Shown in pieces: positions 18,064-26,785 of a stretch of 64,000 bases of DNA. Position 1 is the first letter of the stretch. Every line of letters starts with the position of its first letter. The stretch comes from Ralstonia sp. A12 (GTDB lineage Bacteria; Pseudomonadota; Gammaproteobacteria; Burkholderiales; Burkholderiaceae), in assembly GCF_000801955.1 (NCBI RefSeq), contig NZ_JSZO01000028.1, positions 62,001-126,000 on the forward strand, read 5' to 3'. Both the position numbers and the translations under genes were made by a program. The notes under the pieces are model-generated. The model saw only the letters and a program-made list of their open reading frames with translations. It had not been told where the DNA came from and searched no databases.

Positions 18064-18711
18064 GTTGGTTTTCCTCGGTCTGTGTGCGCGGCACGCTGGC
18101 CGCAGTGATTGCGCTCCCCCGCAATGCGACCGAAGAGTAGGGACGGGGCCTGTCGCTCAGGTGACAGGCGCGGCAAGAATGCTGATGCCGCTATTCGGAT
18201 TTCTTGAGCGCACCAGGAACCGTCGGGAGCCGACGATGGGGCATCTGCGCACCAGTGCAGTGCACACCACACATACCCCTACCGCAGATGAGGTGACGTC
18301 TATCGAACTTGCGCAGTCGATAGAAAGAATTATTCTTGGAATGTGTCCATTGCGACGCCGCACGCGAGCCCCGACGACCCGTTGTGCAGACTGAGATAGC
18401 GGGCTTGCGGCACCGCATTCCGATTGCAAAAAAGCCCCCGAAACCCCATCTGTCAAGACTAGGCAAATTCGATTGGCCCACTATACTTAGCGCCAATCCC
18501 GGGGTGACACACTAGATGTAGTGCTGAATTTCCGGGATTCTTATTTCGGCACCCGCGCGGGGGCGGGCGTACGGTGTGGTCTTGCCGGCGCTTGGGGGCT
18601 GAGGAAGGGCAAGGGCCTTTTCCGTCTCTTTTTCTCTGCGCGGCGCAAGGGTTTGCCAAGGGTTCACTACCCGGGGCGAGCCGCTAATCGAACGGTTCAA
18701 CAGGAGTCCTT
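18064..18711. other. 648-bp intergenic region upstream of nrdA
   Basis: No convincing gene is seen: open frames on both strands are short and of unrelated composition. The right part (from about 18479) holds two NrdR-type boxes and a long leader of nrdA. The left part should hold the promoter of the minus-strand lipoprotein cluster, but I could not find a convincing -35/-10 pair there. Confidence 0.6.
18479..18523 (+). promoter_or_regulatory. Tandem NrdR-type boxes upstream of nrdAB, overlapping a -10 element
   Basis: Box 1 is CACTA-N4-TAGCG at 18479-18492 and box 2 is CACTA-N4-TAGTG at 18510-18523 (perfect dyad). Their starts are 31 bp apart, about three helical turns, the spacing known for paired NrdR operators. 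TATACT at 18482-18487 inside box 1 is a plausible -10, so bound NrdR would block RNA polymerase. I saw no good -35. The nrdR gene itself is not in this window. Confidence 0.75.
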
Positions 18712-21675
18712 ATGCAAACGGCCCAATCCGAAATTCACTCCGGCACCGCCAATCCTTCTCAATTTGCGCAAAGCGCTGGTGGCACGGCCGTGGCCGCCAG
18801 CGCCGGCTACGCTGACTACAAGATCATCCGCCGCAACGGCGCCGTGGTCAGCTTCGAGCCTTCCAAGATCGCTGTGGCCATGACCAAGGCCTTCCTCGCC
18901 GTGAATGGCGGGCAGGGCGCTGCTTCCGCGCGTGTGCGCGAGCTGGTCGACCAACAGACGCAGAACGTGGTGCGCGCCCTGCTGCGCAGCCGCCCGAACG
19001 GCGGCACGTTCCACATTGAAGACGTGCAGGATCAGGTTGAACTGGCCCTGATGCGCTCGGGCGAGCACGATGTGGCCCGCGCCTACGTGCTGTATCGCGA
19101 GCGTCGCGCCCAGGAGCGCGCGCAAGCTGGCGAAACGCAGCAGCAACCGGCCTTCATCGGCCTGAACGTGACCGACGGCGGCATCACCCGCCCGCTGGAC
19201 ATGGCTGCCCTGCGCAACGTGATCGTCTCGGCCTGCGAAGGCCTGGGCGAAGCGGTGGACCCGGAGCCGATCCTCAAGGAAACGGTCAAGAACCTGTATG
19301 AAGGCGTGCCGATGACGCAGGTGTACGACTCGGCCATCCTGGCCTCGCGTACCCTGATCGAAAAGGACCCGGCCTACAGCCAAGTCACCGCGCGCATCCT
19401 GATGCACACGATCCGCCGCGAAATCCTCGGTGAAGAAGTCACGCAAGCCGAAATGGGTGCGCGCTATGTCGACTACTTCCCGCAATTCATCAAGCGCGGC
19501 ATCAACGCCGAGCTGCTGGACGAGAAGCTGGCCCAGTTCGACCTGGCCCGCCTGGGCGCGGCGATGGACGCCTCGCGCGACTTCCAGTTCAACTACCTCG
19601 GCCTGCAGACGCTGTACGACCGCTACTTCCTGCACATCAACGAAACCCGCATCGAGATGCCGCAGGCATTCTTCATGCGCGTGGCGATGGGCTTGTCGCT
19701 GAACGAAATCGACCGCGAAGCCCGCGCCATCGAGTTCTACCAACTGCTGTCGTCGTTCGACTTCATGTCGTCCACGCCGACGCTGTTCAACTCGGGCACG
19801 CGCCGCTCGCAACTGTCGTCGTGCTACCTGACCACCGTGTCGGATGACCTGGACGGCATCTACGAAGCGCTGAAGGAAAACGCGCTGCTGTCGAAGTTTG
19901 CCGGCGGTCTGGGCAACGACTGGACCAACGTGCGCGCACTCGGCTCGCACATCAAGGGCACGAACGGCAAGAGCCAAGGTGTGGTGCCGTTCCTGAAGGT
20001 GGTCAACGACACGGCGGTGGCCGTGAACCAGGGCGGCAAGCGCAAGGGCGCGGTGTGCGCGTACCTGGAAACGTGGCATCTGGATATCGAAGAATTCCTG
20101 GAGCTGCGCAAGAACACCGGCGACGACCGCCGCCGCACGCACGACATGAACACGGCCAACTGGATTCCGGACCTGTTCATGAAGCGCGTGATGGAAGGCG
20201 GTGAGTGGACGCTGTTCTCGCCGTCCACCTGCCCGGACCTGCACGACAAGGTCGGCAAGGCATTCGAGCAAGCCTACCTGGGCTACGAAGACAAGGTCGC
20301 GCGTGGCGAGATCAAGCTCTTCAAGAAGATGCCGGCGCTGCAACTGTGGCGCAAGATGCTGGGCATGCTGTTCGAAACCGGCCACCCGTGGATCACGTTC
20401 AAGGACCCGTGCAACATCCGCAGCCCGCAGCAGCACGTGGGCGTGGTGCACAGCTCCAACCTGTGCACGGAAATCACGCTGAACACCAACGACAGCGAAA
20501 TCGCTGTGTGCAACCTGGGTTCGGTGAACCTGGTGGCTCACCTGGTCAAGCAGGCTGACGGCAGCGTGGTGCTGGATCACGAGAAGCTGAAGAAGACCGT
20601 GCGCACTGCCATGCGCATGCTCGACAACGTGATCGACATCAACTACTACGCTGTCAAGAAGGCACGTGATTCGAACCTGCGCCACCGTCCGGTCGGCATG
20701 GGCATCATGGGCTTCCAGGACGCGCTGCACGTGCTGCGCATTCCGTACGCCAGCGAAGGCGCGGTGCAGTTTGCCGACACCTCGATGGAAGCGGTCTGCT
20801 ACTACGCCTATTACGCTTCGACCGAGCTGGCTGAAGAGCGCGGCCGTTATAGCAGCTACAAGGGCTCGCTGTGGGACCGTGGCATCCTGCCGCAAGACTC
20901 GCTCAAGCTGCTGGCCGAAGAGCGCGGCGGCTACCTGGAAACCGACATGTCGTCCACGATGGACTGGGACAGCCTGCGCGGCCGCATCAAGCAGTACGGC
21001 ATGCGCAACTCGAACTGCGTGGCGATCGCCCCGACGGCCACGATCTCCAACATCATCGGCGTGTCGGCCTGTATCGAGCCGACGTACCAGAACCTGTACG
21101 TCAAGTCGAACCTGTCGGGCGAGTTCACGGTGGTCAACGATTACCTGGTGCGCGACCTGAAGGCACGCGGCCTGTGGGACGAAGTGATGGTCGCCGACCT
21201 GAAGTACTTCGACGGCTCGCTGGCCCGCATCGACCGCATCCCGCAAGACCTGCGCGACCTGTACGCAACGGCTTTCGAAGTGGAACCGACGTGGCTGGTG
21301 GAAGCGGCTTCGCGTCGTCAGAAGTGGATCGACCAGGCACAATCGCTGAACATCTACATGGCTGGCGCGTCGGGCAAGAAGCTGGACGACACCTACAAGC
21401 TGGCATGGCTGCGCGGCCTGAAGACCACGTACTACCTGCGCACGATCGGCGCCACGCACGTCGAGAAGTCGACCGTGTCGCGCGGCACGCTGAATGCGGT
21501 GTCGTCGGGTAGCGATGTGGGTGGTGTGTCGGCGGCAGGTGCAGCACCGGCCGCTCCGGCCAGCGCGCTGGATGCCGCTGCTGCCACCGCCCAGGCCATG
21601 CCGGAAGCCGAAGGCGCCGTGTGCACGATGCGCCCCGGCGACCCCGGTTTCGAGGAATGCGAAGCCTGCCAATAA
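18712..21675 (+). CDS. nrdA: Ribonucleoside-diphosphate reductase class Ia, large subunit
   Basis: Reduces ribonucleoside diphosphates to deoxyribonucleotides with NrdB. At 987 residues it is much longer than E. coli NrdA (about 760). The N-terminus has an ATP-cone (YKIIRRNGAVVSFEPSKIA, residues about 40-140) and a second cone-like region (PLDMAALRNVIVSACEGLG onward). Catalytic parts are present: a Cys in SQLSSCYL, NLCTEITL, CNLGSVNL, the tyrosine pair in KTTYYLRT and the C-terminal redox pair CEAC. An Ala-rich linker of about 40 residues precedes that tail. RBS AGGAG sits 8 bp before ATG 18712. nrdB follows after 160 bp. Confidence 0.95.
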   Translation: MQTAQSEIHSGTANPSQFAQSAGGTAVAASAGYADYKIIRRNGAVVSFEPSKIAVAMTKAFLAVNGGQGAASARVRELVDQQTQNVVRALLRSRPNGGTFHIEDVQDQVELALMRSGEHDVARAYVLYRERRAQERAQAGETQQQPAFIGLNVTDGGITRPLDMAALRNVIVSACEGLGEAVDPEPILKETVKNLYEGVPMTQVYDSAILASRTLIEKDPAYSQVTARILMHTIRREILGEEVTQAEMGARYVDYFPQFIKRGINAELLDEKLAQFDLARLGAAMDASRDFQFNYLGLQTLYDRYFLHINETRIEMPQAFFMRVAMGLSLNEIDREARAIEFYQLLSSFDFMSSTPTLFNSGTRRSQLSSCYLTTVSDDLDGIYEALKENALLSKFAGGLGNDWTNVRALGSHIKGTNGKSQGVVPFLKVVNDTAVAVNQGGKRKGAVCAYLETWHLDIEEFLELRKNTGDDRRRTHDMNTANWIPDLFMKRVMEGGEWTLFSPSTCPDLHDKVGKAFEQAYLGYEDKVARGEIKLFKKMPALQLWRKMLGMLFETGHPWITFKDPCNIRSPQQHVGVVHSSNLCTEITLNTNDSEIAVCNLGSVNLVAHLVKQADGSVVLDHEKLKKTVRTAMRMLDNVIDINYYAVKKARDSNLRHRPVGMGIMGFQDALHVLRIPYASEGAVQFADTSMEAVCYYAYYASTELAEERGRYSSYKGSLWDRGILPQDSLKLLAEERGGYLETDMSSTMDWDSLRGRIKQYGMRNSNCVAIAPTATISNIIGVSACIEPTYQNLYVKSNLSGEFTVVNDYLVRDLKARGLWDEVMVADLKYFDGSLARIDRIPQDLRDLYATAFEVEPTWLVEAASRRQKWIDQAQSLNIYMAGASGKKLDDTYKLAWLRGLKTTYYLRTIGATHVEKSTVSRGTLNAVSSGSDVGGVSAAGAAPAAPASALDAAAATAQAMPEAEGAVCTMRPGDPGFEECEACQ

Positions 21676-21705
21676 GGCACTGAGCGGGCTGAATAAGCGC
21701 CCCAG

Positions 21706-21733
21706 GGGCCGCATGGCATCAGCGATGCGGCCC
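21706..21733 (+). other. Hairpin just after nrdA
   Basis: GGGCCGCAT (21706-21714) pairs perfectly with ATGCGGCCC (21725-21733) across a 10-nt loop. No T-run follows, so it is unlikely to be a full intrinsic terminator; it may protect the nrdA 3' end or give partial termination. Confidence 0.55.
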
Positions 21734-21755
21734 ATTCACTGACATCGGCGACCAC

Positions 21756-21804
21756 GCCGGTGGCATGCGCATGCGACACGTGTCGAAACATGCGCGCCAC
21801 CGGC
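21756..21804 (+). other. Large stem-loop in the nrdA-nrdB spacer
   Basis: GCCGGTGGC (21756-21764) pairs with GCCACCGGC (21796-21804). After a 2-nt bulge, GCGCATG (21767-21773) pairs with CATGCGC (21789-21795). The top contains the 12-bp palindrome CGACACGTGTCG (21774-21785). It ends about 30 nt before the nrdB start codon. Probably an RNA structure separating nrdA and nrdB messages; alternatively a protein-binding site. Confidence 0.6.
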
Positions 21805-21835
21805 CGGTCCAATTGAAATCATTCGGAGAAACTCC

Positions 21836-23041
21836 ATGCTGAGCTGGGACGACGACGTCAAACCTGCCGCACAACCGCAAGCTGCGCCGCAGCCCGCGTA
21901 TCAACCGCAGCCGCAACTGCAAACGGCCACCGCTGACCAGGGTGGCGTGCTGCCGCCATCGGCCACCGCCATCGGCACGGGCATCCTGGGCAACAACCCG
22001 AACGCCGCCGCCGCACAGAGCAACCGCCGCGTGAACGCCGCCGACAAGCGCGTCATCAACGGTGCGACCGACGTCAACCAACTGGTTCCGTTCAAGTACA
22101 AGTGGGCGTGGGAAAAGTATCTCGCCGGCTGCGCGAACCACTGGATGCCGCAAGAAATCAACATGTCGCGCGATATCGCGACGTGGAAAGACCCGAACGG
22201 CCTGACCGAAGACGAGCGCCGCATCATCAAGCGCAACCTGGGCTTTTTCGTGACGGCCGACTCGCTGGCCGCCAACAACATCGTGCTGGGCACGTACCGC
22301 CAGATCACCGCGCCGGAATGCCGCCAATACCTGCTGCGCCAGGCGTTTGAAGAGGCGATCCACACGCACGCCTATCAGTACATTGTGGAATCGCTGGGCC
22401 TGAACGAGGCTGAGATCTTCAACGCGTACCACGAAGTGCAGTCGATCCGCGACAAGGATGAGTTCCTGATCCCGTTCATCGACACGCTGACCGATCCGTC
22501 GTTCAAGACCGGCACGCCGGAGAACGACCAGAAGCTGCTGAAGTCGCTCATCGTCTTCGCCTGCATCATGGAAGGCCTGTTCTTCTACGTCGGCTTCACG
22601 CAGATCCTGGCGATGGGCCGTCAGAACAAGATGACCGGTGCCGCCGAGCAGTACCAGTACATCCTGCGCGACGAGTCGCTGCACTGCAATTTCGGTATCG
22701 ACCTGATCAACCAGATCAAGCTGGAGAACCCGCACCTGTGGACGGCCGAATTCAAGGCCGAGATCACGGAGCTGTTTAAGAAGGCCGTCGATCTGGAATA
22801 CCGCTATGCAGAAGACACCATGCCGCGCGGCGTGCTGGGCCTGAACGCACCGATGTTCAAGGGCTACCTGCGCTTCATCTGCAACCGCCGCTGCCAGCAG
22901 ATCGGTCTCGACGCGCTGTTCCCGAACGAGGAAAACCCGTTCCCGTGGATGAGCGAAATGATCGACCTGAAGAAGGAACGCAACTTCTTCGAGACGCGTG
23001 TGATCGAGTATCAGACCGGTGGTGCGTTGTCTTGGGAATGA
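21836..23041 (+). CDS. nrdB: Ribonucleoside-diphosphate reductase class Ia, small (radical) subunit
   Basis: Provides the di-iron/tyrosyl radical for NrdA. It has 401 residues. The iron/radical region [12 protein letters not shown] has Glu, His and the radical Tyr in the same spacing as E. coli Glu115-His118-Tyr122. The second Glu/His set lies around [10 protein letters not shown] and [10 protein letters not shown]. About 60 N-terminal residues are Gln/Ala/Pro-rich and look disordered. The C-terminal end ([16 protein letters not shown]) is the NrdA-docking tail. ATG 21836 has GGAGAAACTCC upstream. A terminator follows. Confidence 0.95.
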   Translation: MLSWDDDVKPAAQPQAAPQPAYQPQPQLQTATADQGGVLPPSATAIGTGILGNNPNAAAAQSNRRVNAADKRVINGATDVNQLVPFKYKWAWEKYLAGCANHWMPQEINMSRDIATWKDPNGLTEDERRIIKRNLGFFVTADSLAANNIVLGTYRQITAPECRQYLLRQAFEEAIHTHAYQYIVESLGLNEAEIFNAYHEVQSIRDKDEFLIPFIDTLTDPSFKTGTPENDQKLLKSLIVFACIMEGLFFYVGFTQILAMGRQNKMTGAAEQYQYILRDESLHCNFGIDLINQIKLENPHLWTAEFKAEITELFKKAVDLEYRYAEDTMPRGVLGLNAPMFKGYLRFICNRRCQQIGLDALFPNEENPFPWMSEMIDLKKERNFFETRVIEYQTGGALSWE

Positions 23042-23069
23042 TCTGAGCGTTCAGCGCTCATCGGTAGAC

Positions 23070-23113
23070 ATGCAAACAGGCGGCGCAACAGCGTCGCCTG
23101 TTTGCATTTGGGG
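23070..23113 (+). terminator. Terminator after nrdB
   Basis: A 13-bp perfect stem (ATGCAAACAGGCG at 23070-23082 with its complement at 23095-23107) and a 12-nt loop follow the nrdB stop. The tail is short in T, so termination may be partial. Confidence 0.7.
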
Positions 23114-23193
23114 CCCGAAATTCATGCCGGCGCGATTGTGCCGGGTGTGACTGACGTGGCACGCTGCGGTATCCAACCGTGTGTGGAGCTGCC

Positions 23194-24276
23194 ATGACCG
23201 TCGAACCCTTCTTCTCCCAAACCTACGATGAAGCGCGCGGCAAGTTCCTGGCGGCCGCCCAGGCACGTGGGATGGGCGTCGAACGGCATCTCCACCCGGA
23301 TGCACTCGGGCCGTCCGGGGAGCCGCTTTCCATCGATACCGCGCTGTTCTCGCCGGCACAGGCCGACACGCTGCTGGTTGTCACTTCCGGCGTGCACGGT
23401 GTGGAAGGGTTCTGCGGCTCCGGTTGCCAGATCGGCCTGTTGCACGACGACGAACTCTTCGCGCGGCTGGCGGTGTCCAGGCTGGCGCTGCTGCTGGTGC
23501 ACGCGGTCAACCCATATGGGTTTGCCCACCTGCGCCGCGTGAACGAAGACAACGTCGACCTCAACCGCAACAGTGTCGACTTTGCTGAGGCGGCATCGGC
23601 CAATCTGGCCTACCTCGAGGTCGATTCGCTGCTGGTACCGGCAACGTGGCCGCCCAGCCAGGCGGATCAGGCTGCGCTACAGCACTACATGGTCACGCGC
23701 GGCGAGAAGGCCCTGCAGGACGCCGCAACCAGCGGGCAATACCGCGTGCCGGACGGTATGTTCTACGGTGGCACCGCGCCATGCTGGAGCACCCTGCAGA
23801 TGCGCGGGCTGGTGTCCCGGCACGCGGCAGCCGTTTCCCGTTTCATGTGGATCGATCTGCATACCGGGCTCGGCCACTACGGTCACGGCGAGAAGATCTT
23901 CAACAGCCCCGACCCCGCTGAACTCGAACGCGCCATCCGCACGTGGGGCGCGGACGTCCGGCCGATTGCTGCGCCGGGGTCGGTGTCATCCGTGGTCAAG
24001 GGGGATCTGGTGGGCGTGGCATACGAGCTGCTGCCCGGTGTCGAGAAGACTTGCATCACGCTGGAGTTCGGCACGCTCGCCCCGATGGCGGTGCTGCAGG
24101 CGCTGCGGGCTGACCACTGGCTGCATCGGCACCCAGGGCAGGGCGCTGCGCAGGCCGCCGGTATCCGCCAGGCGTTGCGCGATGCGTTCTATTGCGATGT
24201 GCCAGACTGGAAGGGCATGGTCTACGCGCAGACGCGCATGGCCGTGCTGCAAGCCGTGGCGCGGGTTTCCGGCTAG
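23194..24276 (+). CDS. DUF2817 (M14-like) zinc carboxypeptidase family protein
   Basis: Predicted cytoplasmic metallopeptidase of the M14/DUF2817 group; 360 residues, no signal peptide. Possible zinc-site motifs are SGVHGVEGFCGS (His and Glu), the conserved RRVNEDNVDLNRN (substrate/arginine region) and WIDLHTGLGHYG (third His). A late Glu in CITLEFGT may be the catalytic base. The substrate is not known. ATG 23194 is used because the family-like MTVEPFFSQTYDEAR starts there; a GTG 15 bp upstream is possible. The gene is convergent with the rhtA-like gene, with a single base between stop codons. Confidence 0.8.
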   Translation: MTVEPFFSQTYDEARGKFLAAAQARGMGVERHLHPDALGPSGEPLSIDTALFSPAQADTLLVVTSGVHGVEGFCGSGCQIGLLHDDELFARLAVSRLALLLVHAVNPYGFAHLRRVNEDNVDLNRNSVDFAEAASANLAYLEVDSLLVPATWPPSQADQAALQHYMVTRGEKALQDAATSGQYRVPDGMFYGGTAPCWSTLQMRGLVSRHAAAVSRFMWIDLHTGLGHYGHGEKIFNSPDPAELERAIRTWGADVRPIAAPGSVSSVVKGDLVGVAYELLPGVEKTCITLEFGTLAPMAVLQALRADHWLHRHPGQGAAQAAGIRQALRDAFYCDVPDWKGMVYAQTRMAVLQAVARVSG

Positions 24277-24277
24277 G

Positions 24278-25177
24278 CTACTCGCCGTGCGCGGGCTTGG
24301 GCGCCCGCACCGTCAGCGCGCACCCGGCGGACGCGGCGATGATGGCCAGAATGGCCGTCCACTGCCGTCCGGTCAGTTGCTCGTGCAGAACGATGGCTCC
24401 AGCCAATGCACCGATGGCCGGCTCCAGGCTCAGCAGCACAGAGAACGTCTTGCCGGGCAGGTGCTTGAGCGCCACCATTTCCAGCGAATACGGAATCGCG
24501 CTAGACAGCAGCCCGATGCCCAGCCCCGCCAGAATCAGCGACGGTGCCAGCAGCGCGGACCCCGCCTGCGCCACGCCAAACGGAATCGCGAACAACGCCC
24601 CCACCGTCATCCCCAGCGACGTTGCCTGGCCCGCGTGCAGGCCGCCGAGGTTCTTGCCAGTCAGGATATAGAGTGCCCAGCACACACCTGCTGCCAGCGC
24701 ATACGCCGCGCCCAGATGATCGACCTGGCCGACCGTCTTGTCGCCCACCGACAGCATCAGCAAGCCCACCACCGCCAGCCCAATCCACACGAAATCGAGC
24801 GCCCGGCGCGACAGCACCACCGCCAGCACCAGCGGCCCGGTGAACTCGATGGCGATTGCAATGCCGATCGGCAGCCGTTGCAGCGACAGATAGAACAGCA
24901 GGTTCATGCTCGCCAGCGTGACGCCGTACAGGGCGATGCGGCCGGCATCGGCGCGGGTCAGGTGCAAGCGCCATGGCCGCCAGAACGCCAGCAGGATCGC
25001 CGCGCCGATGGTGACGCGATACGTGACCGTGCCTGCTGCCCCCAGCACCGGGAACAGCGTTTTGGCAAACGAGTTGCCCAGGCACACGGAGGCCATCGAA
25101 CCCATCAGGGCAAGAATGGGCATCCAAGGAGACGACGATGTGGTGGAGGCGGGGGAGGCGGGCGAAGCGGAAGACAT
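24278..25177 (-). CDS. EamA/DMT-family exporter, RhtA-like
   Basis: Inner-membrane exporter, probably of threonine/homoserine or related amino acids by similarity to RhtA. The 299 residues (from ATG 25177) contain about ten transmembrane helices in two EamA halves; FTGPLVLAVV and SSAIPYSLEMVALKHLP are typical of RhtA. A GTG at 25216 would add 13 residues before an already Ser/Ala-rich N-terminus, so ATG 25177 is preferred. Substrate assignment is inference from family. Confidence 0.82.
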   Translation of the reverse strand: MSSASPASPASTTSSSPWMPILALMGSMASVCLGNSFAKTLFPVLGAAGTVTYRVTIGAAILLAFWRPWRLHLTRADAGRIALYGVTLASMNLLFYLSLQRLPIGIAIAIEFTGPLVLAVVLSRRALDFVWIGLAVVGLLMLSVGDKTVGQVDHLGAAYALAAGVCWALYILTGKNLGGLHAGQATSLGMTVGALFAIPFGVAQAGSALLAPSLILAGLGIGLLSSAIPYSLEMVALKHLPGKTFSVLLSLEPAIGALAGAIVLHEQLTGRQWTAILAIIAASAGCALTVRAPKPAHGE

Positions 25178-25216
25178 GGGCGGTGCGGCAGATGCAACGC
25201 TACAGCATAGCCGCAC

Positions 25217-25247
25217 GCCGCCGAGAAAACGTTGCGTTCTCGGCGGC
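25217..25247 (-). terminator. Strong hairpin between the 451-residue gene and rhtA-like gene
   Basis: An 11-bp perfect stem (25217-25227 with 25237-25247) and a 9-nt loop lie 48 bp downstream of the minus-strand 451-residue gene. There is no T-run on the minus strand, so it may be a Rho-independent-like pause or a processing structure rather than a full terminator. Confidence 0.4.
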
Positions 25248-25294
25248 GCGGGTGCGGGTTTTTCTCGAAACGCGCTTGTTGGGCTTAGGCGGGC

Positions 25295-26650
25295 TTACAG
25301 GGCAGCGGCGCTTGGGCGGATCACGTCGATCAGCAGCACGCGCTGGCCTTCGCGTTCGCCGTCGGGGCGTGGGGTCACGCCGCGCTGCGGGCGCGGGGCA
25401 GCCAGCGGGGCCGGGTCTTCGGCGCTCATGCCGAACACTGCCAGCTTGGACGCGGCAATCCGCTGCAGCGTGCTGCGTACGCCGGGCACATCCAGGTCTT
25501 CGGGGTCGAAGCCGGTGGTGGCCGTCCAGTCATCGCGGACGATGTCCTGCAGGCCGTTGGCCATCTCGAATTGCAGCGATGCGCCGAACCCCTTCTGCAG
25601 CGAATGCGTGCCGAGCAGGTATTCGGCTGTCAGGAAGCCACGCAGCCGCGTCCAGAATGCCAGCGAGGAGATATTGCCGCTCTTGAGCGCGTGGCTCGGG
25701 GCGACTTCCCAGCTATGGTCGAGCAGCCTGTTGATCAGGCGTCCCCAGGTCGGCACTTCGGTGCCGGCAGAGCAATCCTCGCCCGCGCCTTCGGGGCGGG
25801 CAAGCTGGCGCAGCAGGCCGGTAAACGAGCCCGTGGTCGGACGCGCTCCGCCCGCCTGCGGACCCGAAGGCCAGCGCCATTGCAGCGGCGAGAGCGGCCG
25901 GGCGCCCGGCCATTGCGCATGGGCTTGCAGGCCGGTGCATGGTGTCAGGTAGCGCCACTGGCGCTGGTCGCGGCCGATGCGGCGCAGTGGCTCCAGCTCG
26001 GCCGAGAGATCAAATTTGCCGAGGAAGGCGGCGTTGCGCGACTTGATCGGCGAGCGGGCGTAGACGTTGAAGTCGGGCCAGCCTTCGTACAGGTTGATTT
26101 GTGGCAGCGTGTGGTGCTTGTCCAGCGCATCTTCTGGCTGGTCGATGCGGCGGGCGGTGAGGAATAGCGCGCGGCAATCGAGCGTGGGCACGGCACCGCG
26201 CAGGCGGAACAGCACGAGCAGGTCGCCGAACTCGGCAGGGCGCGCTTCGGCACGTGCCGGATAGGCGTGCGGTTGTTCCTCGGGCCAGAACGTGGTCAGG
26301 CGCAGGGCCGCGCCGGGAAACGCGCTGCGCAGTCCTTGCCGGAGCAAGCGCAGACCATCGGCGCCACGCAGGATGCGGAGAATGGACAGATCGTCGCGTA
26401 GTGCAGCGTCGGGGTGTGGGCCACGACCGCCGTTTTCTGCTGCCAGGGCAAGTCGCCACAGGGCGGTATCGCTGGCCAGATCCTGTGCGGCGACATCGCG
26501 CACGGTGTTGGGGCGGGCGCCAGACATCGGCTCACGGGCGCCGCCGGGCGTGTCTCCAGGGATGTCTCCTGTTACGTCCTGGGCGCTGGTAGTCGACCCG
26601 GCAATCGCGCCAGTAAGGCCCCTGAATGGCGGCCGGTTGCGCTCGGGCAT
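25295..26650 (-). CDS. Uncharacterised 451-residue protein
   Basis: I do not recognise this protein. It has no signal peptide and no membrane segment. The first 60 residues and the stretch around residues 255-290 are Gly/Pro/Ala-rich and probably disordered; between and after them are compact regions rich in Arg, Leu and aromatic residues (for example HHTLPQINLYEGWPDFNVYA, SGNISSLAFWTRLRGFLTAE). It stands alone, between the exporter and a chemoreceptor. The frame has strong GC-rich third positions, so I take it as a real gene. ATG 26650 is the first start; ATG 26527 is an alternative. Confidence 0.65.
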   Translation of the reverse strand: MPERNRPPFRGLTGAIAGSTTSAQDVTGDIPGDTPGGAREPMSGARPNTVRDVAAQDLASDTALWRLALAAENGGRGPHPDAALRDDLSILRILRGADGLRLLRQGLRSAFPGAALRLTTFWPEEQPHAYPARAEARPAEFGDLLVLFRLRGAVPTLDCRALFLTARRIDQPEDALDKHHTLPQINLYEGWPDFNVYARSPIKSRNAAFLGKFDLSAELEPLRRIGRDQRQWRYLTPCTGLQAHAQWPGARPLSPLQWRWPSGPQAGGARPTTGSFTGLLRQLARPEGAGEDCSAGTEVPTWGRLINRLLDHSWEVAPSHALKSGNISSLAFWTRLRGFLTAEYLLGTHSLQKGFGASLQFEMANGLQDIVRDDWTATTGFDPEDLDVPGVRSTLQRIAASKLAVFGMSAEDPAPLAAPRPQRGVTPRPDGEREGQRVLLIDVIRPSAAAL

Positions 26651-26785
26651 GGCTATTCCAACGTGTTGTTTGTATTGATTCCTCTGCCGCGCAGCATAAC
26701 ACCATGCGACATACCGGAGAACGGACCGCCGCCCCTACGCTCGTTGGGGCTCGGGGCGGTATTTGGCCCGGTTTTCTGCGTCAAA

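Noticed and set aside
18697-21735. A 1012-codon open frame on the minus strand opposite nrdA
   Set aside because: It is a mirror of nrdA caused by GC-rich third codon positions; the product is a Val/His/Arg/Gln-rich string without motifs, and nrdA is certain.
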